NCBI GenBank assembly: GCA_013115145.1
Contig: JAAPAO010000043.1
Coordinates: 9,724-73,723 of the forward strand
Length of the DNA: 64,000 bases
Reading direction: 5' to 3'
Origin: Perkinsus chesapeaki
Lineage: Eukaryota; Perkinsozoa; Perkinsida; Perkinsidae
The notes under the pieces: model-generated
Seen by the model: only the letters and a program-made list of their open reading frames with translations
Databases searched by the model: none
Told to the model about the DNA's origin: nothing
Made by a program: the position numbers and the translations under genes
Shown: positions 1 to 10,789 of the stretch, piece after piece
Layout of the letters: every line of letters starts with the position of its first letter
Position numbering within the stretch: position 1 is the first letter of the stretch

Positions 1-212
1 CACCATTTCTATAACAATGTACAATCTGACCACCACAAGCCCTGCCGAACCTCGAGCCACTGTGCACTATAATCGAAATTGGTTGAGATGGTGTGATGGG
101 CCTGCAAGTTCAGGGGAGCTTCTTCCTCGACTGGCTTCACCATTTCTATAACAATGTACAATCTGACCACCACAAGCCCTGCCGAACCTCGAGCCACTGT
201 GCACTATAATCG
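1..212. repeat. 75-bp direct repeat, two copies
   Basis: Positions 1-75 and 138-212 are identical by eye, 75 bp each, with start-to-start spacing of 137 bp. The first copy begins at the window edge, so it may be part of a longer tandem array to the left. A weak open frame runs through it on the minus strand, but nothing suggests it is coding. It lies about 190 bp beyond the stop codon of the actin-related gene. Confidence 0.9.
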
Positions 213-400
213 TCTAGATGATACGAGCTTTATTATAATGAGTATATCATCATTTATCTCGAAAAGAGTTGTTTTAGCGGTGTAGTCCCAAAATGGGAAA
301 CTGCTCGACTGTCGAACCCATTTAGAGATCATCTGCCCATTAACAACCCAAAAACTGAAGGAATCGAGAATCAACGTGAATCACGTTACGTGATGCAATA

Positions 401-2739
401 TTAGAAACACTTTCGATGGACTATTCGGGCGCCGTGCTCTGCGTACTCTTTCGGGCTTATCACCAGCGAGCTGAAACCTGCGGTAAAAGAATGGCCCTAT
501 GTGGTGGTGGACGCTGTTGCTGCTGATGCTACTTCCCATGCTGCCCACGATGGAGCCGCCGAGCCATGGACAGTAGCCGCGCTCGCCACCAGAAGCCACT
601 GTCGGGAAACCAGCGCCGCCCATAACGCGAACCTGACAAGCTTTCGATGATGGACGGTCAACGTCGAGGACAGAATATTGTCTTTCATATTGGCAGCTCA
701 CCTTCCCATCACGGAGGCACATGGCGAAGTCCTTCTGCAGCCGCTCCACGAGCCCCGGGGTCTGAAATTCCAGACTGGCATCCAGAAATTACAATGGAGC
801 TTACCTGTGAGGCCTGGCCAGACAGCACCACCGACTGCGATACCGCGTTAATGGCTGAGGCGGGCTCGGCCGATTTGGAGAAAGCAGCGAACGATTGCTC
901 AACCATGGAGGGCAACCCTGCATGAACAGCATGTCATAGTGCGGAGGCAGCCAGCTCACCGCCGATGATCTGTTCGATAGCTCCGGATTTCCAGGCACCG
1001 GGAACTACGGTGCCGTCGGGAAGGGCGCCCTGCAGGGGACCTGAAGTGGCTGGTTAATTCCCCAGGAAGGAGAGTCCTACTTCGCTCCTCTCGAGCTAGG
1101 CAGCTCTGAATCTTCGTCATCTCAGCCATGCTGCAAAGAGCCAGCTCAGGACCGGTGAGCATGTGATGGTCCGAGACACTTGGGAGGGTTGACAAACCCA
1201 TGCGGCGACCGAGGTCGAACAGCCGACCCGCCATGCGAAGGTCATCCGAAGGTTTCTTGGCCGATTCGAATAGAATCTGCATGCCAACGCTTATCTTTCA
1301 ACTTTCCACCAAACTTCTCCCCGCGTGACTTTGTTGCCCTGGCCTACCACTTCGGTGCGCTCTACGGAAAATGGAAGACTCTCCCACTTAGGGAGAGGTA
1401 TCAACTTATTTCGAACTTGCAGTAACCCTAGCGCTTACCACATAGTTAAGGTATATCATCCCTAATCCCGCCCATCGGAACGAAATGCTTCCAATCCGCT
1501 CTGGATGCAGTTCCACGACGACCGGCGTGAATGGTAAGTCTAGTAACGATCCTTACCTGTGCGGCAATGTACTGGTCCATAGTCCGGCCGCCCTTATTGT
1601 CATGTCGCACAGTGCACGGTACTGTGTACCCGGAACTGACTACAGACGTGGAGACAAACTCGCCACCTGAAAGGGACAAGAAGGACCAAGCGATACAGGG
1701 GACGACGAGGCTACCGATGCCGACGTAGATGCCTGAAGTCCTGCCGTTGGCGAACAATGCCAGAGGAGGTCGCTTGGCAATCAGAACCCCAGCCTCTGAG
1801 GCTTTATCGTGCAGAACCTGCGGAGACACTCAGGAGAGCCCCGAGGGATGAAGCTGATGGCCAGCCAGGTCGCGATAGGACGAACCGGCATATAAATGAA
1901 AATTAACAGAAAATAAGTCTCAGAAAAATCGAAGGAGTTGTGCTAAATTCCACAAAAAGATTCTCCGTAGAAAACGATTTCTGGCTAGCAATAATAAAGG
2001 AACGTGTTGGACGGGAATCCAGCAGCATCCTGTTATGAAGTATCCGAGACTGCCTACATCTTCCATCATTAACTCCAGCAGCCGCTCTCGGGCCCTCTCG
2101 CTGAGGAACTCATGTGAGCTTATCAACACAGATTGGAGAGCGTTGCCGCCGTTAAGGCACAACTCCAGGCCAGGCCTCCCCGAAAACAAGACCGATTCGA
2201 GCATCTGCACTTGGACCTATATTTGTAAGATATATGATTCAATCTTACGAGCTTCAAATTATCCTCATCACCGATGCCAAGAGTCTGCGAGGTGCTGTCA
2301 TATGACAGGACACTTCTGGGCATGTATCTAGACAGGCATCACAATCTCCCTGAGGGTGGGTAGGTGGTGTTTAGCGGTACTCTGGAATGGCGTTGTGCTC
2401 GAGCACAGAGAGCGCATTCAAATCCACGGGCCATTGGCAATCTTGCCGCCTCGAAGCCATCGTCACATCACCGTCCTTGTCCGAGGGCGCTCTGGCCAAG
2501 AAAAATAATGCGGTGATACAGAACGAGCGCCAACCCTCTTCGGCGAACCGCCGTGGACTCGACGATTCTCGGTCGGTCGTCACCAGCGTATCCAGCGCGG
2601 ACGGATGTGGAGCTGAGAAGCCAATAGAGGTTAAGAGACAGCGAGGAGCTGCTGCTGCTGCCTACCCGAAATCTATGACGGCAACATGCGATGGAGGAGA
2701 GGCGAGGGGAGGAGGGGGAGGTGGGGAACTGGAGGACAT
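401..2739 (-). CDS. Actin-related protein (divergent ARP), multi-exon
   Basis: Actin-fold ATPase. The start ATG at 2739 opens a Ser/Pro-rich leader, then the strand motif VAVIDFG. The first clear intron is 2613-2665, and the next exon reads STSVRAGYAGDDRPR, the actin phosphate-1 and subdomain-2 start. Further exons give VLISSHEFLSERARERL (actin VLLTEAPLNPKANREK region), LALFANGRTSGIYV (actin LYASGRTTGIVLDSG region), SVVLSGQASQTPGLVERL (actin IVLSGGTT.FPG..DR) and GYCPWLGGSIVGSMG (actin WIGGSILASL). The C-terminus PKEYAEHGARIVHRKCF ends like actin itself, with stop at 401-403. The phosphate-2 loop is altered (YVGIGS instead of the usual VLDSGDG, possibly beside a splice site). Introns are about 35-60 nt. 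It is too divergent for conventional actin, and I cannot assign an ARP subclass. Exon borders in 1280-2370 are approximate. Confidence 0.85.
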
Positions 2740-2907
2740 TCACAAGAAAAACTGATAGAAAAAGTGAAAAAGGGTTGAATATTATATCTATGCCACCTCC
2801 TCATTACATGTATAATGCCGTTACGGTATTACCGTATATTCCGTATTATTATATTCCCTCCAAAACTCCACCTCGGAAAAGTAACGAAAAACGATGACAA
2901 TGAATAA

Positions 2908-3360
2908 TCAGAACTCCTCCGGATCCATGTTCTCAAGAACGTCCTCCAAAACATCATCAACGTCTCCCTCCCCCAGCTGGCCCCTCCGTCGCCGTCGCTG
3001 ATGTAAAAATGGCACCAGGTCCGCCGGCTCCGTCAAGACCGTCTCATCGGTGTCGTAGATGAGCTCCATTGCCTGTCGGAGGCTCGATTGCAGACTACCC
3101 TTGTCCGCCACGAAAAGGTACCTGACCGCAGGGGAGGGTCACCTTGCTGCTGCACTGGCGGCTCTGGCTCACATCACCACGGACCAAACAAAACCGGCAA
3201 GATAACGATACATTGGCACGTCGGGAAGACGACCCTGGTGGACTTGATGGTGCACCGAACCTAACAAGGAGGAACATCACGAGACCATCTTGCCTCACAA
3301 GAATGTGCTCCTCAGGGTCACATGCGAGGATAGAACGGAAATTATAGTAGTAGCGTACGA
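2908..3360 (-). CDS. Unrecognised protein with acidic C-terminus (3' exons)
   Basis: The last exon is clear: RYLFVADKGSLQSSLRQAM, then a segment with DTDETVLTEPADLVPFL, a run of five arginines and a highly acidic tail ending NMDPEEF at the stop (2908-2910). An upstream exon around 3270-3350 reads DPEEHILVRQDGLVMFLL. The region between contains several possible short introns, including one ending in CGGTCAG just before the last exon. I do not recognise the family. The start of the gene is not resolved and may lie upstream of 3360. Confidence 0.5.
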
Positions 3361-3820
3361 CTGGTAGGGAACATGAACATTCCTTCTACGAGCATCTGGT
3401 GCTCCCCTATCACTCCCTGCTACAGAGGCGGATGAGAAGCGTGTCACGAAATTTTCATTGGCAAAGAAGTGATGCGTAAAAACGACATCATCGTCAAGGC
3501 TGGGCTTTCCGACCCAATAGTAACGATTGCGCCCCTCGCAGCTTGAGAGTCTCGCAGGCCTCGGTAACCATTTTTGAAAGATTTTAAGTCTCGCTGGGTT
3601 TTCTCATCCATTGGTAACGGTCCAGCAACACACATGACTCATTGCTCCTTCAGCGAAGTGAAGGAGACTACGTCCCCTACATCCACCGACCAAGCGATTA
3701 GTCAACTGGAAGAGCATCAAATTCGACTAATGGAACAGCACTAGTCCGATAATGTAGTGTTGACTAGTGTATGTTACTTCCGAATTCATCCGCACTGTCG
3801 AATACCCACGTGACCTTAAA
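3361..3820. other. Gap with no firm gene
   Basis: Short open frames exist on both strands, including a 63-codon minus frame at 3444-3635. None has a recognisable motif. Part of it may hold 3' exons of the PXMP4-like gene, since that gene's open frame ends at a likely splice donor near 3870. Confidence 0.4.
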
Positions 3821-4267
3821 CTACCAGTGAAGATTCCCCAGCTGAGCTCTGAGCCCCCAGACCTTACTACCAACACCAATCCGTGACAGAAGGTACAAAG
3901 TAACCTGGTAGCTGATTGCCGATCGATGTCGTCCCCATACCACACAGCCCGCCACGAACCCGGCCACTGCGGGATTCAACTTGGCCGAACCAAAGCTGCG
4001 GTCCAAAATACAGCGGAGGATTTTATAGACGAACGCATATGAGCCGAGACTGATGCCGTGTTCTCGCGCACTCCTCAGCACCCATAAGATATTCTCAAGT
4101 GGGCTACGGTGATGGCCATAGAGGACAGTCATCACCACGCAGTGAGCCAGACGAAGCTTCACGGCATATTCAAAGCCGTTTCGGGCGCTGAGGCCGGCGG
4201 CAACGAGGCAGGCGGCGGCGCTATCATGCGCGCAGGACCGAGCGAGCTTCCGGGGGCTGTTCGACAT
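3821..4267 (-). CDS. Peroxisomal membrane protein PXMP4/TMEM135-like
   Basis: Integral membrane protein of the Tim17-related PMP24/TMEM135 group, which in other eukaryotes sits in peroxisomal or mitochondrial membranes. Start ATG at 4267 (MSNSPRKLARSC). The core matches the family pattern: KLRLAHCVVMTVLYG, then SPLENILWVLRSAREHG, ISLGSYAFVYKILRCIL, a helix PAVAGFVAGCVVWG and SYQVTLYLLSRIGVG. The family consensus has Ser-Gln-Ile-Asn-Met-Tyr-Leu-Leu-Ser-Arg at the last position. After LLSRIGVG a GTAGTAAGG donor suggests the frame to 3821 is partly intron, so the true C-terminus is unresolved. Length to that point (about 145 residues) is shorter than animal PXMP4 (about 212). Confidence 0.75.
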   Translation of the reverse strand: MSNSPRKLARSCAHDSAAACLVAAGLSARNGFEYAVKLRLAHCVVMTVLYGHHRSPLENILWVLRSAREHGISLGSYAFVYKILRCILDRSFGSAKLNPAVAGFVAGCVVWGRHRSAISYQVTLYLLSRIGVGSKVWGLRAQLGNLHW

Positions 4268-4437
4268 TGCAGGAAAAAACCTGGAAATTCGTCCTCACAA
4301 ATTGGCAACACGAGCATTGTGTGAAACGCTGATTGGCAGTGGGATACGCATGGTGGTGCGATAAGGTTATAGTTTACTGGAATTTTACACAATCGGCCAA
4401 ACACTCATCATCGGCCTCGAGAGCTCCTCCTCTTCCC

Positions 4438-6802
4438 TCAACCAGCGGGCTCAGGGGCGGCAGTGCTGGCCTCGCTGACTGCCAATGCTTCGCTTCCGGA
4501 TGGCTGCGGAGCCAAAGCAATCTCGCTGCCGTTGACGACATAGATACCCTTGGAAGCCGAGTCCATCCGAAACATGCCCAGCGCAAGCCCAGAGAGCGCC
4601 ACTGTGGCCTGGGGACGCCCGCCGTCTCTTGAAGAGTACCACCGGATCACTCGGTTGTCCCAAGCACACAACACCGCACCGTCTGTACCGAGGCCCGCGG
4701 CGAGGCACCAGACCGGCGTTTCAGCCTGCAGGCAGACCCGACGCTTATGCTTGCACGATCGAGTCGCTCGTTCCCTAGCTCCTCCCACCAGCCTCACTCC
4801 TTCTGAATTATCCTCGCTCTCCCGAAACACCATGCACGCCGAACTTTCAATGGCCAATACCGAGCCTCCATGCCAGTCCACCCCCAGCAGTCTGTCCCCA
4901 TAGACCCTCGGCCATGCTATCGAATGAGCGAGCTTTAATGTCGATCCAGCCTCCTCCCAGACCAGCTCGAATACGCGGAACTCGGAGCCTCGGCCAATTC
5001 CGGCAATCAAACCTTGGCCATCGTCTCGCCATTTTATACAGGAAACTGCAGTGCAGCCAACACCAGGCAGTTTGATTTGGCCCAGCAGTTCTATGGCATC
5101 GGCCTCCCTATTTGGCCGCCCAATGGACACTATAGACTTCCTCGTCCCTACCGCCACACAGTTGGCGTTGAGTAGCCGACCGACGTCGGAGGCCGAGTAA
5201 GGCATCATCGAAGCTTGGTGGGCGCACTGCGGGACTGCGATACGGTCCGCGTATCTGAGAGGGGACCTGCCACTCTACTGAGAACACATTTTTATGAGCG
5301 TCTTTCACGCTCTAGCAGGTACAGCACTTAATCTTCAAGTGATCATGTCTGTCACACGGGCATTGGAGGGAGGGTCAGAGGCTCCGGTTTGATCGATCCG
5401 TGCCGTCATCAGGATCGAACAAGCTTTGATCGATTCTGGACATGCTCTCCTTTGATCATCAAAGGAGAGTTGTCCAAGCACCAGAAGCGGAAACGACGCG
5501 TATGCTTGGTGTCGCGAGTAGGGGACAACTTATAGTAGCGATACAGTAGTTCTATCTCCGACACGTTACATTCAGTGCACGGGATTTCCTCGACATGTCC
5601 GAAGGTCTACCATGATCACCATCCCTCCCCTAGCTACTACCCGATCCATTGCCCGAACGACGTGGCGGCCCAAATGCCTTCTAGTGTATCTGTGCGACGA
5701 GATACCATGGGGATGGCGAAGTGAATCTGCTCGCATGGTGGAAACGAGGCTGGCGGCTGAAAAGCGAAGACAAGGTTATGGACGGCAAAGACCAAATACT
5801 ACTAGACACATAAATAGCGAGAGGTACATCGTGGATTTATTAAGAGATAGCGGAAGGAGCGGTATGAACTCTACTGTAGGCTGAGACCTATTCACTACAT
5901 AATTGTATACTATGTGAACCAGGTTACGATGGGGAGTAGACATCTACGCAACCCCTTAGCCGCTTTCCATCACCAACAAGCGTTCCCAGTTCAACCCGGA
6001 GTTCGGGGGGCGTCGAGCGGTCGCCTGGTAAAATCGTTATTCATCCAAACCATATACTTCAGTAAAGTAAAGAAACACCTGCGCACGCTCGTCCGATCGA
6101 GGAGCTTCGTAGCGATGGGCTTATATAGAAATCAAGTCACGACAAAGTACGATGCTTCTGGTCGAATTTGGCATTCCCCTATCTCTTTGCCCCCCCTGAA
6201 GCCCTTCCTACAAAGATAGCCTTGACAAAGAGTATGTCCTCATATGGCACCCCCTTCATCCCTTTCCATAGCCGCACCACCCCATCAGTCGCCCCGGTCA
6301 CTATGTATCCACCATGATAGGCCACGCTTACTACGCCCAAAGCAGGCGGGGACTTGTCCGGGCCGGAGTCAGTGAAATCGGCGAACACATGGGTGTGGCA
6401 GAGGACAACTTTCGGTTCTAGTTTCACCGCGTCCCAGACGGCTGCGATCCCATCGCTCGTCCCCACCAGGAGATGAGACTCGCCGACTACCTGCCAGGCC
6501 AGGACAACACCGCCATATAGATCCATAGATTCGCCGAAGGAGCGGTATGGCCGGCAAGCCGCCGAGCTGAGGCCAGCAGCGCAGGGCTGGAAGCCTGTGT
6601 AGATGCCAGGCTGGCAGACAAAGCCTCCGTGGCCTTCACTGGCGATAAGCGAGGGAGGCGGCGACTCCGCTATGGGAAGTCGCTTTCGTCGAGGTGACGG
6701 GGTGCCGTGCACCACTGGCACACCCTGGTCCATGGAGACAGGAAGAACTCTGAGAAGGCACTTTCCAGGTGATCTAGAAAGTAGAGCGGAGAAAGCAGAC
6801 AT
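4438..6802 (-). CDS. WD40-repeat protein, at least three exons
   Basis: The first exon (start ATG at about 6802) carries HLLVGTSDGIAAVWDAVK and GYIVTGATDGVVRLWKG, two clear WD40 blades. It ends at a GTAGGAAGG donor (6211). A small exon starting at 5311 reads SVKDAHKNVFSVEWQ and keeps phase, followed after a roughly 40-nt intron by a long 3' exon with SCIKWRDDGQGLIAGIG and AVLCAWDNRVIRWYSS, two more blades, and stop at 4438. The 900-nt intron between 5312 and 6211 is long for this window, so two neighbouring WD40 genes are an alternative. In-phase joining and complementary halves favour one gene. The role is unknown; WD40 propellers are protein-binding scaffolds. Confidence 0.65.
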
Positions 6803-7095
6803 CCACACCCTAACAACGGCTATTATGGGAGGTAGAGATACGAACACATTTTGGAAAAATCCATGCGCGATAGAACTAGGCGAAAAATCAATCCATGCGC
6901 CTCGGTATACTGGACTTCTCAGTGCTCCTCTACCAACCCTGCTAGATTCACAAGAGACCTAGGTGGGGCAGTTTCCAAGCAATAGGAGCAAGTACTCGCA
7001 ATCGAATAGTCATCCATAATTGAGTTTTAACATTAATAACACAACATGCTCAGTGACAGCCAGAATCCGCCAGATCACCATGGTAGCATCCAAAG

Positions 7096-7513
7096 TCATT
7101 TGTCGTTAATAAGTCCCAAACCGGCCATCTGTCGGGGACCTCCAACGAGCCCAGGCGACAATAAGCTCACCTGCTTCCTGCGCTCAGTTTTGGCCGCATC
7201 GCTCTGCCTCAGTTCCTCCGAATATCCTCCACGACAAGCTTCGCTACAAAACGCCTTACCGTCATCATCCACAGTATCACCAACGCCCTAGAGACCAAAC
7301 ATTTCGCGCGCCCCAAGCGGTTCCTACCCTATGCACTCTCATACAGTAATAACAACACCAATGGCAACCAGCAGCAGTGACCGCCGCCTCGGTGCCCTCA
7401 GCCACCATCTCTGTCCGGCTATAAGGCATCTTATACGTGGGCCCGCCAAAGTCCTTGGAGAGCCAGAAGCTTCTTGGAGACTCGCTCGCCTTGGACAGTC
7501 GCCATTCCTCCAC
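7096..7513 (-). CDS. Cys-cluster (FCS-type) protein, 3' exons, copy A
   Basis: Three 3' exons can be joined in phase. The first begins after a CGGTAG acceptor and runs VEEWRLSKASESPRSFWL to a Cys cluster HWCCYYCMRVHR. A 40-nt intron (GTAGGAACC...TCTCTAG) leads to GVGDTVDDDGKAFCSEACR, then a 42-nt intron and the end MAGLGLINDK with stop 7096-7098. The pairing of a CCYYC cluster with FCSEAC is the pattern of small zinc-binding FCS/MYM/TRASH-like modules. Both strands are open here, but only the minus strand gives phase-consistent introns and a Cys motif. The 5' end lies beyond the near-identical block and is not resolved. The product is unknown and metal binding is inferred. Confidence 0.55.
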
Positions 7514-8635
7514 CTACCGAAGCCCAACTTAAATTCTGCAAAGTGAGAGAACCCATTGGGCTCTCGGACGTTATTTTCGCAACGACTACGTCTGGGATAG
7601 AGTGCACAACGAGCTGAATATCCTATTGTCATGTCACATGCTGCATTCCAGCACAGCAGATGCCCTCGAACAGAAATACAGCTACAGATACCTTTATGAG
7701 TCGCCTCGTTTATTGTTTTTCATCCAATTGGTCCTCTAGAAGGCGAGCAGCCGACCTGACTACTCTGACCGCCTCTGGCTTCCTGTAGTACAAATCTTGC
7801 CTGGTCGCTCCAGCCAGATCACTGTTCTTCGTCCCGCACGGAGCAGCTCCTAGAATCCCCGCAAGACTAGACGCCGAAGCGACGGAGCATTTTTTCTTTC
7901 ACAGCAGCTGTTTACTCCTCGGAGCATTCGAGTCCCTGTTTGTTGTACAACTTGGGAGCCTAGTCATCCAGGTCTGGTGGCCTCCGAGCCCTCCGTCTCC
8001 GCTTAAGAGCGCGATTGATGAGCGGACCCAACGGTGAGGTGAGCGTCCATTGAACGCCTTCGGGCCTCGAAACTCTTTACCGGCTTCTCGATAGAGGCAG
8101 GCGTCCAGTGGGCGTCGTCCTCCCTCTGTGAAGTTGTCCCTATCGCCCTCCCTCATGAGCACGTGAAGGTGCCAGAAGGAATCTAGTGTCAATAAAATAC
8201 CGCTACAAAGATTTGACCCCACAACCGTTTCATGTCCCCAGTGGTCCAAATTCTCTTAAACTATGCTGTCCAATATTCCATATATCTCCTACCCTGATAG
8301 ACCTGCTCTCTGAATTTTCGGTTGATGCGAGCATGTGGGCATGACCGTTGTGATTTCCCACTCGTAAGATTCCATATCGGCTGCCAGCGTGCGAGTTCAA
8401 GTCAATGCCCCACCTCTCAACAAACCCAAGAGGCTACCAAAGGATTCGTTGAACTCGTCGAAGCTCTTCAAGCACGGACTCATCCTGATCGATCAGTGCC
8501 TTTGACGCCCAAGCCAACGATATCTTCACTGCTCACAGCCGTGACACCATCGATAGAAATACTTTATTAGTGCGGTACAGGAGAGGCGCAATTGTACGCA
8601 CGCGCAACTCTGCACGCAGGCGATGAAAAAATACC

Positions 8636-8665
8636 CTTTCCGGGATTCGAACCCGGGCCTTCGAA
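8636..8665 (-). other. tRNA T-arm-like motif (B-box), no full tRNA
   Basis: On the minus strand the sequence CCGGGTTCGAATCCCGG forms a perfect 5-bp T stem with the TTCGAAT loop, as in tRNA genes and the B box of tRNA-derived SINEs. I could not fold a matching acceptor stem or D arm upstream, so a functional tRNA is not supported. Copy B has a shrunken version near 14523. Confidence 0.4.
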
Positions 8666-8670
8666 CACGA

Positions 8671-8709
8671 GGATGAGTCATCCTGATTGTCATCCTGGAT
8701 GACAATCAG
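8671..8709. repeat. Two adjoining perfect palindromes
   Basis: 8683-8709 is a 27-nt palindrome: two 13-nt arms (CTGATTGTCATCC and its complement) around one T. It overlaps a 13-nt palindrome GGATGAGTCATCC at 8671-8683. Both are absent or broken in duplicate copy B. Confidence 0.9.
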
Positions 8710-9353
8710 CTTTAGAGAGCTACGATAGCATGGTACGGTTCCTGTGCAAAAGCTTGTAACTCCTACAAACAGAATCAATGATTGCGGAGTATTTCCGCAA
8801 TGATAGCACGCACCGGCGGCTCAAAGTGTTTCCATCACAGAAAAAACTCCTGTACGACACTCCCAGTTTTTTGCGCGAGTGCACAGTGTGACCCCTTTTC
8901 CCCTCCTTCCTCCTCATCCAGCTGTTATGCCTTTACTCCTTTCCAATTGCCCTCCACCATTGCCAAACTTCTCACTTTTGCATTTAGTTATACCCCACCT
9001 CTCTCTATTCGCTCCTCAATTGCTCAGACAACAGTATCAGAGTAGTTGAGCAATAGAGACAGTAGTATGAGCAACAGAGTCAGTGCTAGACAATAGTATC
9101 GTCACAGTATGTTAGAAAAGATATTTATATTACTTACTATTGTGGGGGGGTCACCGATGCCATTGTACTCATGCTACGAGATCTCTGTTTTTTTCAAAAT
9201 TTCAATTTGAACTATGCAATTTCTGTCATTCGGGCCACGAGACAGCAAGGTCTCATGGCATGAGACTCATACTACAAATAGAAATTCGTTGTCACCAGTG
9301 CTCATAGTATGAACTTCATACCCGTTATCCAAAGGAAATATGAACTCTTTGCT

Positions 9354-9429
9354 GACGTTGCACAGTGCAACGTCGGCAGTTGTCGAGGTTTGACAGTGCA
9401 ACTTGCACTGTCAAACCTCCACAACTGCC
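9354..9429. repeat. Tandem palindromes: 21-nt and 55-nt hairpin
   Basis: 9354-9374 is a perfect 21-nt palindrome (10-nt arms GACGTTGCAC and complement around A). Immediately after, 9375-9429 folds into arms of 27 nt around a single C at 9402, with 26 of 27 positions paired. The one mismatch is at the tenth pair, C against C. The arms contain GACAGTGCAA, related to the core of the first palindrome. No coding frame explains this. Confidence 0.95.
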
Positions 9430-9650
9430 GCACGAAACCAGATATACCAAGCGTCGGCAAAAGCTCCGCGGCTGGCGTCCATAAGGCGGTGCCCCGGCAG
9501 CGGTGGTCTGCTTCCCAGTGCTAGCAACGAGTCCCTTCTCTCTAAGGGACCCGGAGCCTCCGAACCACGGCTCAGGAATAGGTTGAAATTAAGGCAGCTA
9601 GAGGCGGTCGTCATCGTTAGAACTTTCGAGGCCCTGAGATTCCACGATGC

Positions 9651-9884
9651 CTAGGGATTTCCGGGTTTGGAATAGTCTCCTGTGAAGCCAGCTTCCTTGC
9701 ATACCTCTGGAGAACTATGAAGAATCATCGTATGATACGATTCGTATCCATATCGCGGATGGAAGCGAAGCCGCCAAACCTGCATCACGGGCAAGCTTGG
9801 CATGCTACGCAGCGTGTCTGTCTCGATGGCTCGATACAGAGGCTCTACGAGTCGTAAATTCACACTACGACTGAGCGATGCCAT
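9651..9884 (-). pseudogene. Fragment of EF-hand-like gene, copy A
   Basis: The minus strand reads QVWRLRFHPRYG followed by EVCKEAGFTGDYS. Copy B has RAWRLYFDPRCR and EACKEAGFIGDYS in one open exon. The fragment is only about 77 codons, its internal part is shortened, and the flanking exon sequence has no open continuation. It is best read as a relic of the duplicated gene. Confidence 0.65.
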
Positions 9885-10789
9885 CGGAACATAAGGCCCT
9901 TCGAAGAAAGTAGGTAGTTCGTCGAAAAATCTTCGATAAGTAGATCAGCCAAATACTTACCTAATCGCTAAGCGTGCCCTGGTGGGCTTAGCTCTATTCC
10001 TGTGCTTCTTCGTGGCGAAGTTGTGCTTACCAGGTATGATAGCGAAATCGAGCTATTGAGTCGCATCAAGGTTGTCACATATGAAAAAAATATCTTGTCG
10101 CATTATGAATCTTATAATATTTGTGTTGTGTGGCCCCCAGTTGCTATCGGGCTAGTCGCCTGTGCGTCCGCGTGTAGATTTACCGCGTACGTTGTACCCC
10201 AAAATAGGTGCCTCACATTAAGGGTCATCGTTGGCAACGATTCGTTGCAGCGATCGTGATAGAACCCTATGCCAGACTCGCCAAGACTTCAAGTCTTGGC
10301 CGACTCGGTTAAAGAAGATGGACTTCTCGTTTAGGAAAAGAGTCGCCTCACAATTCATCAGGCTCCATTAGCTCCACGCAGCTTATGGGGAGGCTACGCG
10401 CTTGAGCGGTCAGGAAGAGGCGCGCTCCACTGCCGGAGGTACACGTGCGGTGCGAAAACCCTAATCGAGCACAGTGCCCGGCGCACTCGTCCCTGCTATG
10501 CCCTTCACACCATGACAGGTCATAGTGGCGATATAAGCAGCGGCAGTCCGCCGAGAGCTATCCGTAAGCTCTTGTAAACGAATAGTTATGACCCTCATTA
10601 CGGGTCTACAATGGATAATGCTATGCATCGAGTCTCGCTACATTGTGATACGCAAACTCTGTGGCACGCGCACAAGTCCACTTCACAGCTGTTTCACTCA
10701 ATCATCTGAACCCTCGGTGCTTGGTTCAAGTTGCCATCGAACTTGAAAACTCTGCGTTTGTCATCGCAGCTATTTTGAGAGTTACTCTA
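9885..10789. other. Intergenic spacer with one palindrome
   Basis: No convincing coding exon. A perfect 21-nt palindrome lies at 10280-10300 (10-nt arms GCCAAGACTT around C). The last 200 bp are the upstream region of the aspartic protease; no TATA-like element is clear. Confidence 0.6.

Larger units (their letters stand above)
7620..8790 (-). pseudogene. Decayed 3' part of the EF-hand-like gene, copy A
   Basis: This is collinear with 13535-14610 of copy B, where open frames include a coiled segment (IDQNESLLEELRRVKQ). In copy A the matching DNA gives IDQ.ES.LEELRRV-like sequence near 8450-8500 but with stops and frame changes around it. With the fragment at 9651-9884 it looks like a dead paralogue. 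A T-arm-like motif and two palindromes lie inside it. Confidence 0.55.
7021..9900. repeat. Segmental duplication, copy A
   Basis: This stretch is repeated at 12903-15600 in the same order and orientation. The first about 510 bp (7021-7532) is nearly identical to 12903-13414, with only scattered differences. After that similarity drops to roughly 70-80% by eye but stays collinear through 7620-8790 versus 13535-14610. A last patch at 9651-9884 matches part of the EF-hand exon at about 15100-15290. Copy A has stop codons and indels where copy B stays open. The left border is sharp at the shared GAGTTTTAAC. Confidence 0.85.

Noticed and set aside
7046-7291. Plus-strand 81-codon frame, almost identical at 12929-13174
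   Set aside because: Conservation comes from the recent near-identical block. The minus strand gives phase-consistent exons with 40- and 42-nt introns and an FCSEAC motif, so the plus frame is a shadow.
8636-8710. Functional tRNA gene
   Set aside because: Only the T arm is tRNA-like; no acceptor, D or anticodon stem pairs with it.
10661-10789. N-terminal extension of the intronless aspartic protease
   Set aside because: It begins at GTG and has no signal peptide look, while the ATG at 10790 starts a proper hydrophobic leader.
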